Shown one piece after another: positions 1 to 11,423 of a stretch of DNA of 64,000 bases. The position numbers and the translations under genes were made by a program. The notes under the pieces were generated by a model. The model worked only from the letters and a program-made list of their open reading frames with translations, had not been told where the DNA came from and ran no database searches. The DNA comes from Chromera velia (Eukaryota > Sar > Chromeraceae), in assembly GCA_018398765.1 (NCBI GenBank), contig JAHBMJ010000664.1:103583-167582 (forward strand), read 5' to 3'. The first letter of the stretch is position 1, and every line of letters begins with the position of its first letter.

Positions 1-85
1 CCCCCCCCCACACACACACGCGCGCGCGGGCGCACTCCAAGACCTTCTGTACATCTATCCATGTGGATGTCTTTGTTGAATGCAG

Positions 86-857
86 TCTGGACTCCTGGCC
101 TCAGGAGCAGGCACTGCGGACAGGTGCATTCGCTTCTGGAACACGCAGACGAATTCTATGTTGCAGAAGGTGGACACAGGCAGCCAGGTTTGTCGAATCA
201 TTGCTTTTTGATCAACTTGTGTTCTGAGCTTTCTTTTGTGCTCTCTGCTTTTTTTTTCCGCCTTTCCTTGAAGAGAGAGACAGCGAGTGGTAGCGACTGA
301 GGAAGCACACGAAGACAAACGGCTTGAGAGACGCGACTGATGCACAGGAGAGAGACGGAATCGTCCTCAGGCACCCAAAAGAAAAGAGGGCCCTGTTCGA
401 CAGAGAGAGAACGCACACAACAATGACAACGCCATCACCACTGACGTAACGACCCAAACAGGGTGTCATTGCTCGCCCTGTGCTGCTGAAGTTCAAGACG
501 GAAACACGCATGCAAGTGCACGTTGTTCCCTCTCTCTTTCTCTCTCTCTCTCTCTTTGTGGTCTGACTGTCTGACTGTAGGTATGCAATTTGTGTTAGTC
601 CAAGACGGTGAACGAGATGTCTTTCTCTTTGTCTGACTGTAGGTCTGCAATTTATGTTGGTCCAAGACGGTGAACGAGATCGTGTCGACTCACGGGTACT
701 CATTGAATCAGGTCGTCATCTGGAAATTTCCGTCGATGAGAAAAGTCAGTCAGTTGGTGTCAGGACAAAAAAGTATTTGTTCCTTTCTTCTTTCTTTCTT
801 TCTTTCTTTCTTGGTTTCTTTCTTTTCTTTCTTTCTTTCTTTCTTTCTTTCTTGGTT

Positions 858-897
<40 letters not shown>

Positions 898-981
898 GGT
901 TTCTTTCTTTCTTGGTTTCTTTCTTTCTTTCTGTCTTTCTTTCTTTCTTCCTTTTCTTCCTTCCTTCCTTCCTTCCTTCCT

Positions 982-1013
<32 letters not shown>

Positions 1014-1991
1014 TCCTTCCTTCTTTCTTCCTTCCCCTCTCCTTCCTCCCCCTCTCCTTCCTTCCTGCCTTCTCCTGCTTTCTTTCTGCTTTCCTTCGTA
1101 TATCATCAGTCTTTTCTCACCCCTTCTTTCTCCCTTTCTTGCCTCCCTGCCTCCTTGCCTGAAGGAACTGACTGGGGTTTGAGAGTTTCGAGGGAATCCT
1201 CTTTCTCCATTCATTTTTCGTTTTTTTGTGTTCGTTGATCCTCCACCTACTTGTTTTTGTTTCTAATCTTTCCCTTCGAACGTCTTTTCTTCTTCTCATG
1301 TCCTGGTAGGTGGCGACCCTGGTGGGGCACACCTATAGAGTCCTCTACCTGGCCATGTCACCAGACGGACAGGTTGGTTGGTTGGCCAGCCTGCATGTAT
1401 TTGTTTGTGCACACACCTCGCTGACTCACTCACTTACAGCCATCCTCTCTCGATTCAACTCGGACTTTGCGGACGCGCGGCTATCGATTCTTAGCTCTCA
1501 GTCAGACATCGCGCAAGATCATTCGCAGTCATCCCACATAGGCGCTTTCTCATAGGGGAGGAAGACAAAGAATAAGTGGAGTTGTCCACTGCTGCGCTTC
1601 TTGTTGGACCACCTGATTGTTTTAGTGTTGTTGTTTGTGTGCGGTGTCGAATCAGGCACCCCTAGTGTGTTGGACGACTGCGATTCCAGATGTTCATTGA
1701 TTGGTTTCTTTCTTTCTTTATTTATTTATTTCGCCAGCCAGTGAGGCAGTCATTTCTCATCTCGCTCCTTTGCCTTTTGTCTTCTTTCGTCGTCCTTCTC
1801 ATACTTTCTTCTCTTGCTTGCACTTTCTTTCGCTTTGGTTGGCCTGGCCTGGACACCCGTTTTCTTCCTCCATCTCCTATTTGTCTGTGCTCTATCTATT
1901 TGCTCTGCAGACAGTCGTGACAGGCGCCGGTGACGAAACGCTCCGATTTTGGAAAGTCTTCCCTTCGGCAAAGAGTGAGTTAGTTCGATGA
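86..1991 (+). CDS. Cdh1/Fizzy-related APC/C activator, C-terminal WD40 part (5' cut by window)
   Basis: Four exons (86-187, 643-744, 1310-1372, 1911-1991) join in frame with GT-AG borders. They encode the last WD40 blades of a Cdc20/Cdh1 protein: GTADRCIRFWNTQT, DTGSQVCNLCWSK, STHGYSLNQVVIWKFPS, GHTYRVLYLAMSPDG and VTGAGDETLRFWKVF. GHTYRVLYLAMSPDG and STHGYS..NQ fit the Cdh1 (FZR) branch better than Cdc20. Known family role: recruits substrates to the anaphase-promoting ubiquitin ligase in late mitosis and G1. The N-terminal C-box and early blades lie before the window. The 3' end is unsure: reading through exon 4 gives a TGA at 1989-1991 after ...FPSAKSELVR, with no clear C-terminal Ile-Arg tail, but GTGAGT at 1975 is a good donor and a further exon may exist. 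An AATAAA occurs at about 2882. Confidence 0.9.
569..680 (+). repeat. 50-bp tandem duplication spanning a 3' splice site
   Basis: Bases 569-618 and 631-680 are near-identical (three mismatches by eye). The second copy holds the real acceptor (TGACTGTAG, exon from 643) and the first 38 bases of the exon. The first copy has the same acceptor, but its exon part reads V-C-N-L-C and then a stop. Confidence 0.9.
781..1150 (+). repeat. (TTTC)n / CCTT polypyrimidine microsatellite in a Cdh1 intron
   Basis: Long, imperfect TTTC and CCTT array on the coding strand inside the intron 745-1309. It opens several long Ser/Phe or Arg/Lys frames that are not genes. Confidence 0.95.
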
Positions 1992-2880
1992 GGATTGATG
2001 AGTCAACGTGTGTGTGTGAAGGTGTGTGCATGTGTGTGTATATGTGTGTATACATGTATACCTCTCTCGCGCGCGTGAGTGTGTCTGTGTCTGTACGGCG
2101 TGCATTGTTTGTCGCGATCTTTTTGTGGATGAAGAGGAACGAAGGGAAGTTGGCTTCAACACTTGAAGCGGCTTGTAAGAGAGCACAGAGCTTCATATCT
2201 GGTGTACCCTCCCTCTCTTTCATTCGTCAGTTCCCCTTTCTTTCTCTTCCTGTCGCACGTTCAAAGAACAGAATTCTCTGGCAATCATATGTGAATGAAT
2301 GCTTGTCGTGTCCGGTGCGTGCGTCAGTTTGTCTTCTCGATCCTTCCTGGTGAAACGAAATGAGTGCAGACAGGACAGGGCCGGGGAGCGCGTCGGGGGG
2401 CACTGGGGCTGTTTGCTTGGCCGGGAGTCACCAAATTCGGTTGGTCGGTTTGGTGGTTGGCGTTTTTTTTGTACCCTCTTTTTCTTCTCCGTTCTCTCTT
2501 TGCTTCTAGGCCTCTTCTCAGCTTTCTCCGTGACGCAAAGAAGTGGCTCTTTTCAATTTCAATTTTCGAGTTTCGTTCGTCACGGTCAAGGGGTTCTGGG
2601 GGGAGGTGCTGGAAGGGCGGGGGAGAACGAACGAAAGGTGTCTCTTTCCTTTTTTTTTTAAGCAAACTCTTTTAGAGTCTTTCACAATATCGGTCCTTGT
2701 TAAAACTCACTGCGTGCCAAAAACCTTATCATTCGCATCATTTCGGCCGATCAATCTTTTCGATGTCCCCCTCCGCTTCTAATTTGATGTCTGCAGATAA
2801 CAGGACGTACCCAACTCAGAATGGCAGACACAGGTCGCTTCACGGGATGAATGTGTGGTCCACAGCTCATGCATTTTGGT
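1992..2880. other. 3' flank of the Cdh1 gene
   Basis: Pyrimidine-rich sequence that may be 3' UTR or an intron leading to a last exon. A TGCAG acceptor at about 2790-2795 opens a frame to a TAA at about 2880, but the peptide does not look like a Cdh1 tail. I see no other gene. Confidence 0.5.
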
Positions 2881-4150
2881 AAATAAATCTGTTCAGCAAT
2901 CAAGTAACAATTCAAGTTGAGTCTCGTCCCAGAAAGTTAGACTTAGATAATTAGGCTAAAAAAAAAAATAGAAATATCTAGTAGAAATATGCATGGTAGA
3001 GAGTACGTTACTGAAAACCTAGCTGAAAACCATTCAGCTAGGAAACCGGGTAGGACTAAGGACAATAGATTTATATGTACTGTAATAATAACATTGGAAT
3101 TAAAAAAGCAGTATTGATCAAAGTGGGTTTTAAAGTGAAATTGCTAAATCACCTAGTAAATCACTATAGTTAAGTAACTTAGAACGATGGTGATTTATAA
3201 AACTAGTTATGGATACTCTAGTGGATACTAGTAAATTTATGCATTTACTTATAGCAAGTTGTCAGCAAGTGTAGCAATAGTTTTTTATATATTAATTTAT
3301 GTCATTTAAGTAATAAGTGATAAGTGATTGGTGGTGCCCTAGAGCACTGTCGCCGTTTTGTCTTATAGAGGTCGCCCCCGTAAACAACAGGGGGGTGTAC
3401 CTTATCACTGAGGCTCAGACCACACCCCGTGGCCCGCCTGGTTTCCCAAGCCGCTAACAAACAACAATCTGTCTGCGCTTTGCATGCTTTGGTCTATGGG
3501 CTGCTCAGAAGGGACTGCTCCAAAAACTTGAATCGATCCAATGATACACAACGAAAGGATACTTTAGGTTTGTGCACACCCTCTCTCCATTCTTCTCTCA
3601 GCGATTTCTCCTTCTCTCTCCCTCAGCTGTCTTCCTGCTTCCATTGCTTCCAGGATGGTCTTGTATTCTTCTTTCCGTTCCTCTCTTTCTTTTTGTGATC
3701 ACTCCGTGTCTCTGTGCCAGCATTGTTTCATCTAACGAGCTTCCAGGTGCGTACCTTCCCGGGCTTTCCTTAAATACTCTTCTTCTGAACTCCGCCCTCC
3801 CCAGAAACTCATCCACCATACTATGCCATTGGTTCATCAAGAATTTGAACAGAGCCTCAGTGTGCAGTCTTCCTCTCTATTCTTCTCTTTTCTCTCTGCA
3901 AACTTCTCTTGCTCTCTTCCTAATACTAAATATGGTCTATGATAACAGACCAATAAATTAAGTGTATTCAAAATATAGAATTATCTGAATACTCAAACTA
4001 TATTTTTTTATCCAAAAGACCGACAGTTAACTGGTGCAGTTGCTCTGACTCATAGAATCGCAGACTGCTGAAATCTAAAAAAACATGTTTTAGAAAAATT
4101 TGAGAGAAAAATTTTTGCTGCCGTCCTCCTGAGACCTCTGTCAGACAAGG
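2880..4150. repeat. AT-rich repeat island 1
   Basis: Abrupt change to AT-rich DNA (2885-3310 and 3930-4110) around a base-balanced core at 3310-3900. The core starts with a dispersed repeat shared with 43398-43562. A short minus-strand stretch (3840-3598) reads like degraded coding sequence (VDEFLGRAEFRRRVF) but matches no family I recognise. Probably the relic of a transposable element; class unknown. Confidence 0.6.
3310..3450 (+). repeat. Dispersed repeat, copy A
   Basis: Contains GGTGCCCTAGAGCACTGT, then GCCGTT, a GTCGCC block and CTGAGGCTCAGACC. The reverse complement of 43398-43562 carries the same blocks in the same order (GGTGCCCTATAGGTAGAGC, GCCGTTCTACC, AGTCGCCTCTGCG, CTGAGGCTTCAGACC), so this is one family present in both orientations. 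Confidence 0.75.
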
Positions 4151-4204
4151 CTGACAGAATCGAAAGTGAAGGACTGACGCGCGTTTGGAGCTTTTTCACT
4201 CTTT

Positions 4205-6200
4205 TTACTCCTTCTTTGCCACTACATCAGACTGATTGCATGGCGGCAGCTCCCCGAAGCACGTTGGCAAGCAGCGTCGATAAGTCTGCAGCTGCACTGT
4301 GCGACGAGGCTGCCTGCGAGACAATTGGCACAGTTGCTGCCCTGCCTCCAGAGACCAAGCCAGCATGTCTTGCTGCCTCTCTCTCTGCGTACTTTGCATG
4401 TTCCTCTCTGCAGGTCGGGCCTCCCGTCTTGTGGTGCAAGTTCTGTGCGAAACACACTGGCTTCTTGCAGGGAATCGGGATCAAATCGCAGGTGCACTCG
4501 TGCGTCAAGTGCGGGAATGGAAGGGCCCTTGGCTGTCCAAAGTTGGTACACAGGTCATCACACCATCTACATTTTTTCGATCTCTGCTGCGCGGGGGGGC
4601 GGTCTCTGCTGTCATTGCTGGGGGGGGCGTAATTCCCCCCAGGGCCTGTACCTTGGCCTGACGGCACGAAAATGGTAGGCACCCCCCCTCCAGATGTGAG
4701 GGAACTGTGGGGGCCGGCGTCGGAGCCTCCAGGCTGCACTCTTCCTGTCAGCGACGCGGTGGCGGGCAAGCGGCTTATCGGAATGGTGCTGAGGGATTGG
4801 ACAGCAAAGGGTATTATCTCAGGGGAGTAGGTCACGCAACCTGCTCCTAGGCAGCCCCAGACGAGGGTGCTAAGGCGCGACCATAACAAGTGACGAAGCT
4901 GTAGACGGATGATCTCCTGCGTACAGCCCCGCCCCTCGGCTAGTTCCCATGTGCCGAGTCTGGTGTTGATAAGCACGGCTGAGCGGACGTCTTCTGCTGC
5001 TTGACGAAGCTGGGATTCTGTGGTCTCCCTCTTGGTTTTCGAGAGGCTCTTCTCCTTCGACTGCCGAACTGCGTCAATCAGTTCGTTTGCAGTGTTGTCC
5101 CCCAGCATCGACGTCAATACTGTCCTCCAAAACGAAATGGAGGGCAGATCTTCAGGCATGCCCAGACCCAGCAGCTTCGCCAGGGCGAAGGGGTCGGCTT
5201 TGTCTCCAAACAGTCTGATCCCTTGTTGACGGGATGTGCCCGGTTCTACTGGGTCTCCCACGGCTGCTGCTGACGAGGAAAGAAGGTCTTGGTGTACTGT
5301 ATCCATCGGCGCGGGGGGAGCTGACAGGATCCGACAGGGAGTTACTGTGGGCAGCGGAGGGTGAATGCAGCTCTAAGCCGCGGGCTACCTCCATGATCGC
5401 AGGATAGATCGCTCGGATTTGGGGGACGAGTAGGCATGACGAAGGAACCCTTGGCAAGGAATCATCGGGCGACGGGGACGTTTGGACGCCGTCTTGAAGT
5501 CTGTCCGACTCTGCCGAATTTTGAGCGAGGGCGGATTTCTGCGGGAGAGATGGAGGAAAAGTGGATGGATGAAAGTGGACCTTCTTTGGAGGTGGCAAGC
5601 GGAGCCCTCCCTCAGAATCAGATTCTGTCTTCTTTTTTGTGCCTTCTGCTGGTGGGGGGGGCTCAAATCGACCTGCGCCGAGGAGGGGCTGGTCTCTGCC
5701 TTCCCTCCCCTCCTGCAAATAGCCCAGGCCTTCGAGTCGCTGTCTAGAGTCGCTGTGGTTCATGCAACCCGAGCTGCCCAGCATAGGCGCCTGCGCCCCC
5801 CGCTGCGTAATCGCCATCCTCGGAAAGGTCAACTGGGAAAGGGACCAGTTTCAGGCGTGCTTCGTCCCTCTCCAGATTCGCCTGGTCTCTCTGTTTCTGC
5901 AGCTCTTCAATCTACAATCGCATAGCGGCAAGGTCGGGATCTTTCCTCGGGGGATCTGGGCTGCCGTTCTGCGCTGGCATCGCAGGGACGGCTTGCTCCG
6001 CATCCCCGCTTTGACCTGTATTCTTCTTCTGCTTACTGCTTCGCAGTTCCCGATCGTTTGCCGGTGCCACTGGAACCTTCTTCCGCGTTCTTCTTCTCTT
6101 GCTGTGGGGGGTTTTGGGGGCCCTTCTGCCTCCCCTTGTTGACGTTGCTTTTCTTCGGAACCATCAGAATCAATTCTGCAAGATTCGCATCATCGGGCAG
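4205..6200 (-). mobile_element. Broken gag-like retroelement relic (fossil), family uncertain
   Basis: Minus-strand coding-like sequence. Near the 5' end (about 6165) is a short basic, Lys/Gln/Pro-rich stretch beginning MVPKKSNVNKGRQK. A coiled-coil segment (EELQKQRDQANLERDEARLK, about 5840-5920) follows, then a Ser/Pro-rich region, and a distal part (5306-4227) ending in a Cys/His-rich patch with KKCRWCDDLC. This order (basic head, coiled coil, Cys/His patch) resembles a gag-type protein of an LTR element, but I see no protease, reverse transcriptase or integrase and no clear terminal repeats. It is broken in a few places and lies between AT-rich repeats. A degraded copy of a host gene is an alternative. 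Confidence 0.4.
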
Positions 6201-7950
6201 AAGCGATTGACATGGAAGGAATGATGTGATGAGGTGTGATGAGAGCAGTATGATCGGTATGAGGTGAGACAAAGTTCACGAACGATGAATGTATACAATG
6301 TGATGTGTTTGCCCAGGTATTCTGTTCGAACGGCAGGGAGCTTGCGCGAAGAAATGGATGTAGCGAACACATCTGTTGCAAATGTACGGTGCCAGAGATT
6401 ATGACCAAACGCGTGAAGCCGAGTGTTGAGGGATTTACGGAAGGAGACGGGAAGTAAGGCGGTATGAACCCAGTAGCGAGATTGAGATAAACTAATGCTG
6501 ACCTATGTTGAATCCGCGTTTCTCGCTAGCTGTCAACAGGTCAAGAGATTGGTCAGAACGACGGGAGGCCAAAGCGCCTGTTTATCTGGCAATCCTCCTT
6601 TGATTTCTGCGGCGTGACTGCCTTCGTAGCGAGTGAGAGACGCAGCTCTTTGCTTAAGGCGCAGAAGAAGCTGCTTTGAAAAAATGATGAAGGAGAGGGG
6701 CGGCGCGATAGCGGGTGTCGGCGGAAACCGATCGCCCTTGGCCTTGGTTCGATCGGTTGAGCCCGATCTTAAGCCTTTGCGTTCGTTGGCCTCATCTTCT
6801 TGTCTCCTTTCTTCTGGCTTCTTTGGTAGCCGTCTCCCTAGTTGTCTCTTCGCGGGGCCTGGATGGTCTACGAAGGCTCTGCAGGCGCCGCCACGCCTTC
6901 CATGCACCCCTCAGCCATGAGCCGGGATGCGATGTTACAGACGGGACTTGTAACGGGACCGCTAGCTAGCTCATATAGCCTAAATAGCCCTAATTCAGAT
7001 AGTAAAAGTAAGTAAAAGAAATGCATAGGACGCCAAAAACAGTTTACAAGATTGATCATTGATTGGTAGATTGATTGATAAGAAAGCTCCCAGCTCTAGC
7101 CCCAGTTAGAATAAACTTTAGAATTAAGAAACTATAATTCCTTTTTAGACATAACAGTGTGCATCATTATACATCATTATGCATCATAATATACCGGCGT
7201 GCTAAGGCAAGGCTAGGGTACTAGCAATGCAGCTTAGTTTATGACTTTTAACTAGGTTTATAGCCTACAATTGGAGGACCAATGAAAGCTGTTAGATACT
7301 TTTAAACTACCAATCAAATCAAAAACTAGCAGTTGCTAGAGCTGTTATTCACTATAGTTCACTATATTATTCATTTATATGGACCTAGATTTAAAATTAA
7401 TTTATATTTATCCTTTTGTAGACTTTCTAAATCGTTCAATTGTGTTGAGTTATCCCATTTATCTCGATCAGTCTAAGGTTTACGTTGAAATGAAAACTTG
7501 GTGAACCAATTCAATGGCGGGGCAGGGTTTCCTGTCTGCAACGAATCCATCAATCGAGCGGCGCATTAATCGAGCGTCAATCCACGGGACTGGTCGCCCT
7601 TCATCAATATAGTTGAATATACATCATCGTGAAAGTGCTGTACAAGACGCAGTGGCACATTGAGGTAAAAAGGGGAAAATGCACTCGAGCGCGGTTCGAG
7701 GTCCCACTCCATGCATCCTCAAACGTAGATCCATACACGCAAACTCACGCTGACACGCATTAGGTGGATGAATGGACATGCAAGCGCAGCTTGAAGCGCT
7801 AGTGCAAGCGGTGCCGCTCTGACGAGAAGCGTCCCTTCATTCAATAGTACAGAATCAATACCCCCCTCTTTATTCCCTTACAGTGCGCGTGGGTTTTTCA
7901 GAGACCCTACCACCATCGCGCAGATAGACATCAACCGTCGAAATTAACGG
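6200..7950. repeat. Flank of the gag-like relic and AT-rich island 2
   Basis: 6200-6930 has ordinary base composition with no gene I can support. At about 6955 the sequence becomes AT-rich with GCTAGCTAGCTC, a signature also seen at 43028 in island 3, and stays so to about 7470. 7470-7950 returns to mixed composition. Probably repeat relic. Confidence 0.5.
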
Positions 7951-9774
7951 GTTGGTCACTTGCGAACCAAAGTGTCGCCCTCCGTCTCCTTTTGTCTCTT
8001 TCGTCCACCTCCTCTATCCCTGGCTTCTCTCCTCCCTCCTCCGTTTCCTTCGTTTTTGCCGGCTCAACTCATTGGCCTCTAGCTGTTTTTCCCCTCTCCC
8101 TCGATCCACATCTTCTTCCCTTCCCAGTTGGATCAGATCACGCAAGCCCCCACAACACGCAAGCAAGCCCCCACCGACGCAAGCGGCAGATGCGCTTTCG
8201 GCCCCACACGCTTGCACCCCGCCCTCCCTACCCTCACGAGAAAGCTGGACCTGCCTGTTGATGCAAGCAGAGAGAGAGCCGCTGAGGTCCCTCTGTCTCT
8301 GTACTCGTCTTACGACAAGAAAAGGGGTCGATCTGGGTCAACTAATGATCCAAGAAAAAAGAGAGAAAAGGGAAGAGTGACAGACGTAGGGAGAAAAAAA
8401 GGTCATCAGCAACATCTGATAGTGGCACCAGTCTAGATATGTATCAATCAAATAAAGCAAGCATCATGCTGTGTCTTCAAAGACTGCGTGCGGACCTCGA
8501 TTGAATTGAATTTCCTATTTGCATGCATCACACATCTGTGCAATCCAGAACCTGCCCAACCCCTTTCTGTTTTCCTGTGGACGAATGAACTGCTCTCTCC
8601 ACCTCTACTTGCACTCGAGCAAATCAACAAACAATCGAGAGACCCTGCGTCCCTTCCCCCCTCTTCATTGCCATATCCAAGAAAAAACTCCCACGGCAAA
8701 AGTCAAGTCACATGCAGTTAAACTGGACGGAGCACCTCGAAAAAGAGTCCGAGACGAAGAAGACACACAAACAAAAGAACTAGAGAGAGAAGAGAAGAGA
8801 AGAGAAGAGAGGATTCACGGAACGAAACCTCAAGAAAAAATGGTCACGAGCAACAGACACATGCATACCTTAGACTGGCTGTGAGGAGGAAAGGAATAGA
8901 ACACAACAGAACAGTGCGTGTCCACATTCCTCAACACGGCTACTCGCCTGTTCTCTACAGAACGAAGGAAGCAGGGCAGGACTACGAAGGTAAAAAGACG
9001 TAGACGATTGAAGGAAGAACGACGAAGAAACAAAATGGAAGAAAGAACCGGCCTCAAGCAGACAACGCAGGCAGGCAGGCACCCAGGGGTTGCTAGACTA
9101 GTCAAATCAGTCAGTCAGTCAGTCAGTCAGTCAGTCGAGCTCCCCTGTCATGCCCCCATCAACGCAACTCAAATTAAGTCACAAACATTCATTCATTCAT
9201 TCATTCATTCACGAATGGGCAAACGTACTTGTAAGTGGACAAGGACAACGCCGATGCGCCCTCCAATTACACACACACACACACACACACACACGAGGAC
9301 GCACAAACAGAATGATCGCAAATACAGACCGACACAGAACCATGGTGTAGACAGGCAGGTGGAGTGGAACCACCAACCAAACTCCCCGCCCGCTCTCTCT
9401 CTCTCTCTCTCTCTCACGCATGCTCATGCACGCCCAAATCTCTCTCATCCCGTTGTCTCTCCTTCTTGGGTGTACGTGTGCGCATGTCCGCTGTCTGTTT
9501 TCTGATTACATCAGGAGAATCCCCTTCCCTTCCCCACCCCCCCTCTCTCGACAGATCCGGTAAGATCCTTGCCCACACTGCCTGCCTGCTTGCCTCCCGT
9601 AACCTTCTCTCCAGCCTCTGTGGATGGACGGCAGAAATAGAAGAAGAAGGCATGAAAGAACAAGAACCCACCAGGAAGAAAGAACCTGCTCCCCTTCACC
9701 CATCTACAGACCCACCCACTCATCTCACTTCCCTGCCCCCTTCCCGAACCCACAGAGTCAACTGAACCTGCCGC
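7951..9774. other. 3' flank of the minus-strand Cys/His-rich gene
   Basis: No supported gene. From about 8240 the plus strand is purine-rich, so the minus strand is pyrimidine-rich, as in introns and UTRs of minus-strand genes in this window. It holds short microsatellites: CAGT repeats at about 9109-9137, CATT at about 9186-9212, CA at about 9270-9295 and CT at about 9394-9416. TGCATGCA occurs near 8520. Confidence 0.5.
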
Positions 9775-11423
9775 TTATCCCCTCGAAGGGTGGCTCTGCT
9801 GCTCCTGTGTGAGGGAGGAAGAAGAAGACCCCCCAACAGAGGACTGAAGGGTCAGGTGGGGGTGTTGGGACTGCAGCACCTTCAGGAGGCTCTGCAGGCT
9901 GACGGGGGGCGCAGCAGGGGGAGGAGGGCCTCCCCGGACTCTTTGGGGAGACCCTCCAGTGGGGGGAGTTGGGTACCCCCCCTGTCTGCTGCCAGAGGAC
10001 CTAGAGGGGTAGGAAGGGAACTCCAAGAGCCCCCCCGCCCCCCCCCTGCTCCCAGAACGGCTAGGAGGCAGGCGGGATGTTGAGTCCTCACCGTCACTCA
10101 GAACTGCGCCAGAGTTGGTGTACACAGAGGAAGAGCAGGGACGCAGGGGGGGGCCCCGTGCCCCGCCCGTTCTGCCGGCCGCCCCGTGGTCATGTTGCGC
10201 TGCTTGTGCCGCAGCGGCCTGCTGTCGGGAAACAGAAAGGTAGGCATACCGAACGTCTTCGAGATCCGCTGCCCTGGCTGCTGCTGCTGCTTCTGCGTGA
10301 CGATCACCATACCAAGACACGTCCTCGGGACAGGACCACACGGGCGAGGGGGGCTCGTCACCCAGAACTTCGCTTGCGGTTCTCTCACGGTCTCGGTCTT
10401 CTTCTGGAGATCGGCCAATGTCGGAGAGACAGCAGCGGGGGGCTGTGCCCGGAACGTCGGTGGAAGAATTGCTCTGGCCGAGAGGGCCTCCTCCTGTGTC
10501 GCTGCCGAGGTTCTCATTCGAAGCAGACCCCTCCTTGGACCTGTACCACTGTCTCCTCATTTTGTTCATCAGGTGTCGGGGGTTCTTCCTGGCCTTGGAC
10601 ATGGGCAAGGGAAGACAGTAGTGGCAGTGGGCGCCTGCACATAGAGTGAGAAACGGTTCAAAGTCATAGAGAGACAACACAAGAAGAGAAGGCCAGGGGG
10701 GATCTTCAGACGACGTACCGCAAGCCGCATGAAAGACCAAAAGGCCAGGGGATAGGAAGACGGACTAGGGCAGACAGAAAGCGATAAGAAATCAATAGGA
10801 AACAAAGCGCAGAAATTTCGATGAAAAAAAAGAGCTGTCGGCACGAAGGCAAGGAAAGGAAATCCGAAGTGGGACTCGGCATGCTAGTGCCTACATGTAG
10901 GCATGTTCATATTTCATAAAGGAAGAAATTTCAGACAGACTGACTGACTGACAGAGCCATCCCTTCCTGCAGCCCTTCGAAGTGTGGTGCCAGTCTGCAG
11001 AGAGACAGGAGGTCGGTAAAGGGTTTCAATCGGGAGAATGTGCACAGCAAGAAAGTGCATTCACAGCAAAAGGACGTCCATCAGAGAGCCAGCCACAGAG
11101 ACGGGCTACTCACAGCATCTCTTCCTCATGCAGCGTCCCTGTCGGTGTTCGAGAGACCCAATGTTGGGAAGGGAGAGGAGGAAGGCGAGTTGTTCTTCTC
11201 GTCTCCTGCTCTCCTCGGGGTCCACCTCCTCGCCTTCAGCCACGGGTTGGAGAACCCCGAGTTCGTTGAAAATCACAGACACAGGCATGGCGGGAGAGGT
11301 CGCGTTGCGTCTGCGCGTCGCTTTCTTGCGGTCGAGTTCCTCGAATTCCGTCACGTTCACAAAAGTATTGAACACGTCCACCCGGCAGTCGGACGGGGGA
11401 GCCAAAGCATTTACTGCTGACAT
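9775..11423 (-). CDS. Cys/His-rich (CCCH-like) low-complexity protein, two exons
   Basis: Exon 1 is 11423-11114 and exon 2 is 10634-9775; donor GTGAGT and acceptor TGTGCAG join at phase 1 to give 389 residues. The N-terminal 90 residues are ordinary globular-looking sequence (MSAVNALAPPSDCRVDVFN...). The exon junction creates a cysteine cluster, GRCMRKRCCAHCHYC, followed by the basic SKARKNPRHLMNKMRRQW. A compact C..C.YC cluster followed by a basic Arg/Lys stretch is typical of a CCCH-type family common in alveolates. The rest is Ala, Ser, Gly and Pro-rich with no domain (residues about 140-389). Role is probably RNA or nucleic-acid binding, by inference only. A small extra exon completing the finger may be missed in the 477-base intron. 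Divergent from the CCCH gene at 12583. Confidence 0.6.

Noticed and set aside
654-1238. Long Ser/Phe/Leu-rich frames on plus and Lys/Arg-rich frames on minus
   Set aside because: They are translations of a TTTC microsatellite inside a Cdh1 intron.
2880-4150. AT-rich islands as organelle DNA inserted in the nucleus
   Set aside because: No long plastid- or mitochondrion-like reading frames or rRNA pieces are visible, and islands share nuclear repeat motifs.
9109-9300. Regular short repeats considered as a CRISPR array
   Set aside because: They are simple CAGT, CATT and CA microsatellites without spacers, in a eukaryotic genome.
10971-11000. Possible 14-base mini-exon (GAAGGGATGGCTCT) in the intron of the minus-strand Cys/His-rich gene
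   Set aside because: Including it gives an immediate stop at the join and puts the next exon out of frame.
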